A stretch of 64,000 nucleotides of DNA from Branchiostoma lanceolatum (lineage: Eukaryota; Chordata; Leptocardii; Amphioxiformes; Branchiostomatidae). Positions within the stretch are counted from its first letter, which is position 1; every line of letters starts with the position of its first letter. Below the pieces are notes generated by a model. The model searched no databases. It was given only the letters and a program-made list of their open reading frames with translations, and was not told where the DNA came from. The stretch covers positions 28,914,642 to 28,978,641 of the forward strand of contig NC_089722.1 of the NCBI RefSeq assembly GCF_035083965.1, given 5' to 3'. Positions 59,948 through 64,000 of the stretch are shown here, in pieces. Both the position numbers and the translations under genes were made by a program.

Positions 59948-62900
59948 ATGGGCAGTGACGGACAAGTCGGCTGGAAACAGATCACTGTTGTGTTCTGTGT
60001 GCTGCTGGTGATACTGTTTGTTGGAGCCGGAATCTTCAAGGCACTCGAGGAAAACTTCTACAACCCAGAAGCACCGCCAGAAAGACTCCATGATGTGGAG
60101 GACATCGTGGCAGAGTTTGTGCAAAATTACAGCTACGCAACACAACATGAAGTGTACGAACTACTGAAAAGGATAGATATCTCAAGGCATGGATACAGTC
60201 TTAACGACAATGGTGAGAAACTTGGTTAAACTTTAATATTATAGCGTCTATTACAGCAGACTGGCTACAGTTGAACTTTTTCAACTGTTAAACTATGCAC
60301 AGTTTTCTGATAGTATTTACCAATATCACTATTTGCTCTTAACTTCACGATGCCTTAAATTAAATGAAATGTTATATATCTACCTATTTCATTTTCAGAG
60401 CTACTTGAGAATAAATCCCACTCCTACCACCTTGACTACATGGAGTCGTGGTACTTCTGCATGACGATCGTCACCACCATTGGCTATGGACATATGGGGC
60501 CTTTAACAGATGCTGGCATGGTATGATATAACAATTGCTAAATTAAATATACCTTCAACCAATGCATGGGCTTGATATCGTGATCCACAAATCCTCAAAA
60601 GGCCATACTTACTTGATTTTATGGATGTCATCTTAGTATGGAAATTAATAAGAAATATGACCAAATTTGGAAATCAAAGACTATCATTGATAAGTCTTGC
60701 CTTTAATTTGGTGACCCAACCTTTGCCCAACCCATCCCATCCCATCCCAACCCAACCCAACCCAACCCGACCTTTCCCAACATTGATGGCATACCAGCCA
60801 ATTGAAATGCAACCTCATACATCTTTGCCTATAGTACCAAGGAGGCATTATTTCTTTTTTTGATATCCTCAATTTCTTTATCACAGTCCTCTATTCTACA
60901 ACAATTATGATGATTGCGATATTTTACAGATTTTTTGCTGCATCTATGCTCTGATTGGAATTCCAGCATGGATCGTCCTCCTAACTCTTGTTGGAGCACA
61001 GCTGAATGATTCAAGCAGGTAATGTTATATGTTGAAAATAAAATCAACACGGTAGAATTGAAAGCAACACTATTCTAATTTTCAGTTGTGTCCAGGAATT
61101 GATAAATATCGTTTAAAACTTTACTAAGTACTACCAGCATTAAGCGAGAAGAAGTCAAACCTGTATAGTAAGACATCACATTCTATTACGTTATATCATC
61201 ACCACTGTATGTATTCCTTTGCTTATCACCATGACCTGTACTTAGCTTGTTCAAGCATAAATGTACAATAAAGGTCTTTCATTCAATTCATTAACTAATG
61301 GTTGCTGGATTCAAAGTGCACATTGTGGTACTGTACTAAGAAATACAAGGGAGGTCCGCACATTGATAAGGTAGTTCTTGCTCCTTATATATCAGCCTAG
61401 CATGTGGCATGTTATGGCTAGTTTTGAAGTCTTGTGAGTCAGCAAAAAAGTTGGTGTCTAACCATTTAGAAAAAGTAAATCTAATATATGAATAAAACAC
61501 CTGTCAGGAGGATTGAAATCCTAACTGCTATCTAACTTCCTTGATCTATCTATGTGTATAAAACTGTGTTGAAGAGGTTACATGACTGTCCTTTCCCCGT
61601 ACAGGTGGATAGAGAAACGTGTGAGGGAGCTCCTAGCCAGAGTAACACAGATTCCAAGGAAGTTCCGAGCACCAGGACTAGCCATATCACTGACCATCAT
61701 GATGGCTTCATTTTTCTTCCTTCCTGCACTCGTCTTCCATAAAGGTAATAAACTTTGTGTCTCTAAATACTTGGGACATATTTGACTCAGAGTCTATTCC
61801 TTTATTGAAGACACTGAGAATGAACTACCAGCGATATAAGCAGAACTTTATACTACTGTATCATTAAAAACTTTAAGTAAACGTTACCACAAACTGCACT
61901 TGTCCATATTGGACCTTACCTTGAAGGAAGACATTTTTGTCTGAATCTTCCAATTCCTTGGTCACTGCATCAATGCATTTACCATATATCAACTGCCAGC
62001 TTTCTTGCTTTAACAAATGGAATGTTTCTGTACTTTTTTTCTAGTTGAGACCTGGACCTACCTAGAAGCTATCTACTTCTGTGTCATCACCCTCACCACA
62101 GTGGGGTTTGGGGACTTTGTTCCAGCTAAACCAACAGAAGACATGAATACAGCTGCTAACATTGTCTATAAGGTACGACATAGTTTAGTTCACATTGTCT
62201 GGAAGTTCTGGATAGAAAAGGTTTACTGTCACTTCAGTGTTGAACATATGCAACTACTTAGCCTGTGTTACAGAATCTCTTGAGTGGACCCCCTGCCCTA
62301 AGAGCTACATGTTATAGGAGACTGATTTGAAAATGACAAGACTAACATCAAGATTCTTTATAGCTATGAAAATCAGTCCAATAGAAGCTCAGAATTCTCT
62401 GTCACTATGGAAACCAGTCGTAACAGCCTCCAACACCATGGTAATAAAAAGTTCAGTCTGATAATAATTGGTCCATGTTAGTGACATGCTTGAATCAACA
62501 GGATAAGGATGTTTCCAATCCCAATTCTCTATAATATATAAAATAGAGGGAAGCATGAATATTAGCTGTATTTGAAAAAAAATTGACTAAAATTAGGATT
62601 TTCAAACGAATGCACTTTATTTTGATCAAATTTTAGATTTCCCATTATGATAATGCTAATATTTGGCGTTCACCCCCTCCTCCAGATTTCAGTGTTCCTG
62701 TGGATCACCGTTGGTCTGGCCTTCCTCGCTGGATCCCTCGAGAGGATCGGGACGGCCCTGAAGATCCTGGGGGAGAAGGTGACGGACATGGATCTAGATC
62801 CCCTCGAGAGCACAGATGAATCTGAGGGTGGATTCATCGGTGAAACGGAAGAGACAGATCATGCGGAAAGTGATCCCTTAAACCGGGCAGGACACAAAAA

Positions 62901-63021
62901 TGGCTCTGACAATGTTAGGAACGGTAGGAAGTCACGGGAAGAAAAAGAACTCAAACTCAAGGAACTTTCTGACTGGGGGAAAAATGGAAGTAACAACGAA
63001 TTGAAAGAAACGATACTATGA
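59948..63021 (+). CDS. Two-pore-domain potassium channel (K2P), TALK/TASK-2-like
   Basis: Exons 59948-60212, 60399-60520, 60930-61018, 61605-61744, 62045-62172 and 62686-63021 join in frame to 359 residues. Topology as expected for K2P: TM1 near residues 10-30, then a long extracellular cap. Pore loop 1 carries filter TTIGYGH (residues 114-120), followed by TM2 (FCCIYALIGIPAWIVLLTLV) and TM3 (LAISLTIMMASFFFLPALVF). Pore loop 2 carries filter TTVGFGD (223-229), and TM4 is SVFLWITVGLAFLAGSLE. The TVGFGDFVP...LWI-GLAFL pattern is closest, from memory of the families, to the KCNK5/KCNK16/KCNK17 group. The cytosolic tail of about 80 residues is acidic then Lys-rich. Such channels carry background K+ current at the plasma membrane. 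ATG 59948 is the first in frame and directly precedes TM1. Confidence 0.93.
60718..60775. repeat. (CCCAA/CCCAT)n short tandem repeat
   Basis: Pentanucleotide tract in the second K2P intron. Confidence 0.85.
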
Positions 63022-64000
63022 TGCCATTCATGGTAAAACATTTCAGTGTATATCAGCTTGTGAAATAGACTTAACTTCATGGTCAATGAAATATTTGTAG
63101 GAATTGGGGCATCAAATTTCAGTAAAAGCCATATAAAACAGTTGCAGACATTTCAAAACCATGGTAGGTGTTGTTGCCAATTTCAATTACTCCGTAGAAT
63201 TACAGCGGTGCAATGAGCAGCATATTTAGTAATTGGTTGATGTTGTAAATAAATCCTTTGCTTTTTTGTGCAAACCATAAGTGCTAAACAAACCACTGCA
63301 ATCACAAGCTCAACATTACACCCCATGAAAATAATTACCATACATGTAGATCTGACAGTTTAATGCAGTTTGTAGTTTATTGCACATATTATACTGTTTC
63401 AAAAGGCAATTATGCAGCATATCTGAATAATATCATACAGTATGATTACTTAGGAAGGGACATATTTTATCTGAGGTTGATAGTGTGTAATATTTCCTAG
63501 ATTTGTACAGCTCAGAATCTTACCAATGGTGAAGCTTTGATGCTTAATATGACATAACATTGTTTGTATGTACAAAAAATTGTACATGACATGCTTTAAG
63601 CCCCACCAAGGCGAATCTAGTCTGGATGTGGCCTTGAATAAAGTCTTAAACAGGGACTATGCGGCTATAGCGTCTTTTCTGAAGATACGGCGTGAGTGTG
63701 TACGGTTGGCTTAAGGTTGCCCACTACTACTGCCTATTGTTTGCTTGTTTATTTATCTAACCAGAGAAAATCATGTTGCCAACTGGCATATCTATAGTTA
63801 ACAAGAAGTTTATGATATAATCAAATATAATTTCAAAGTTTTCAAAGCTTATAGGATTATCACATAATCCAAAGCAATACATAGTACAGTAACAGACATC
63901 CATGTAATAAGATATTAAGCCAAAAATAGTTGCTCAAAAAAATTTCAAAATTCTATCCAGTTGCTTGAGTAACTATTTTTGGCTTAACAATAACAATAAC
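63022..64000. other. K2P 3' flank; repeat tail at window end
   Basis: The presumed K2P 3' UTR, then AT-rich DNA. From 63953 the sequence ATCCAGTTGCTTGAGTAACT is the tail of the hammerhead-like repeat family seen at 31740, 38455 and 49670, here without an obvious core. No calpain exon on the - strand was recognised. Confidence 0.55.
63637..63642 (+). terminator. Candidate K2P polyadenylation signal
   Basis: AATAAA about 615 bases after the K2P stop; another lies near 63248. Position-based inference. Confidence 0.4.

Noticed and set aside
61920..61964. Exon-like open block on the - strand in a K2P intron
   Set aside because: The splice borders look good, but 45 bases carry no recognisable calpain or other motif, and chance matches of this size are common.
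1..64000. CRISPR array, bacterial operon or phage features
   Set aside because: The window is intron-rich animal DNA; no regularly spaced identical repeats with unique spacers were seen.

Overview
This is animal nuclear DNA. Genes are split into many short exons with GT-AG introns, and the spaces between are filled with small fold-back elements, SINE-like units and microsatellites. The gene families (THO complex subunit 6, calpains, a two-pore K+ channel, a phytanoyl-CoA dioxygenase-like enzyme, a PNMT/NNMT-type methyltransferase) and the density of small inverted-repeat elements fit an invertebrate chordate such as a lancelet. That taxonomic guess is inference; nothing here proves the species.

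Layout. 1-16.3 kb: the 3' part of THOC6 on the + strand, with 12 coding exons and large repeat-filled introns; the first visible intron holds a decayed piggyBac-type transposon. 17.3-18.2 kb: a single-exon, membrane-anchored PPP-type (ApaH-like) phosphatase on the - strand. 21.4-24.0 kb: a six-exon SAM-dependent small-molecule N-methyltransferase (+). 25.9-27.1 kb: a 1.25-kb terminal-inverted-repeat element. 27.6-33.6 kb: a ten-exon phytanoyl-CoA dioxygenase (PhyH)-family gene (-). 35.0-36.3 kb: an unrecognised two-exon gene (+). 40.5-50.1 kb: a complete 13-exon calpain protease (+) with a possible N-acylation signal and no EF-hand domain. 52.7-58.9 kb: the 3' part of a second, tandem-CBSW calpain (-), tail to tail with the first. 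59.9-63.0 kb: a six-exon two-pore-domain potassium channel (+).

I do not see a functional gene cluster: the neighbours work in mRNA export, phosphatase chemistry, methylation, 2-oxoglutarate oxidation, regulated proteolysis and membrane excitability. The two adjacent calpains are the only obviously related pair. Exons were set by reading frame, splice consensus and family motifs, and phases were checked by hand across every listed junction.

The most notable material outside the genes is repetitive: (i) a dispersed family carrying hammerhead-ribozyme-like cores; (ii) several fold-back families sharing short terminal motifs, one copy flanked by an 11-bp direct repeat; (iii) an 81-bp TTAA-bounded element present twice; (iv) in both calpains, partial tandem duplications that copied a splice junction with a stub of exon, leaving decoy splice sites.
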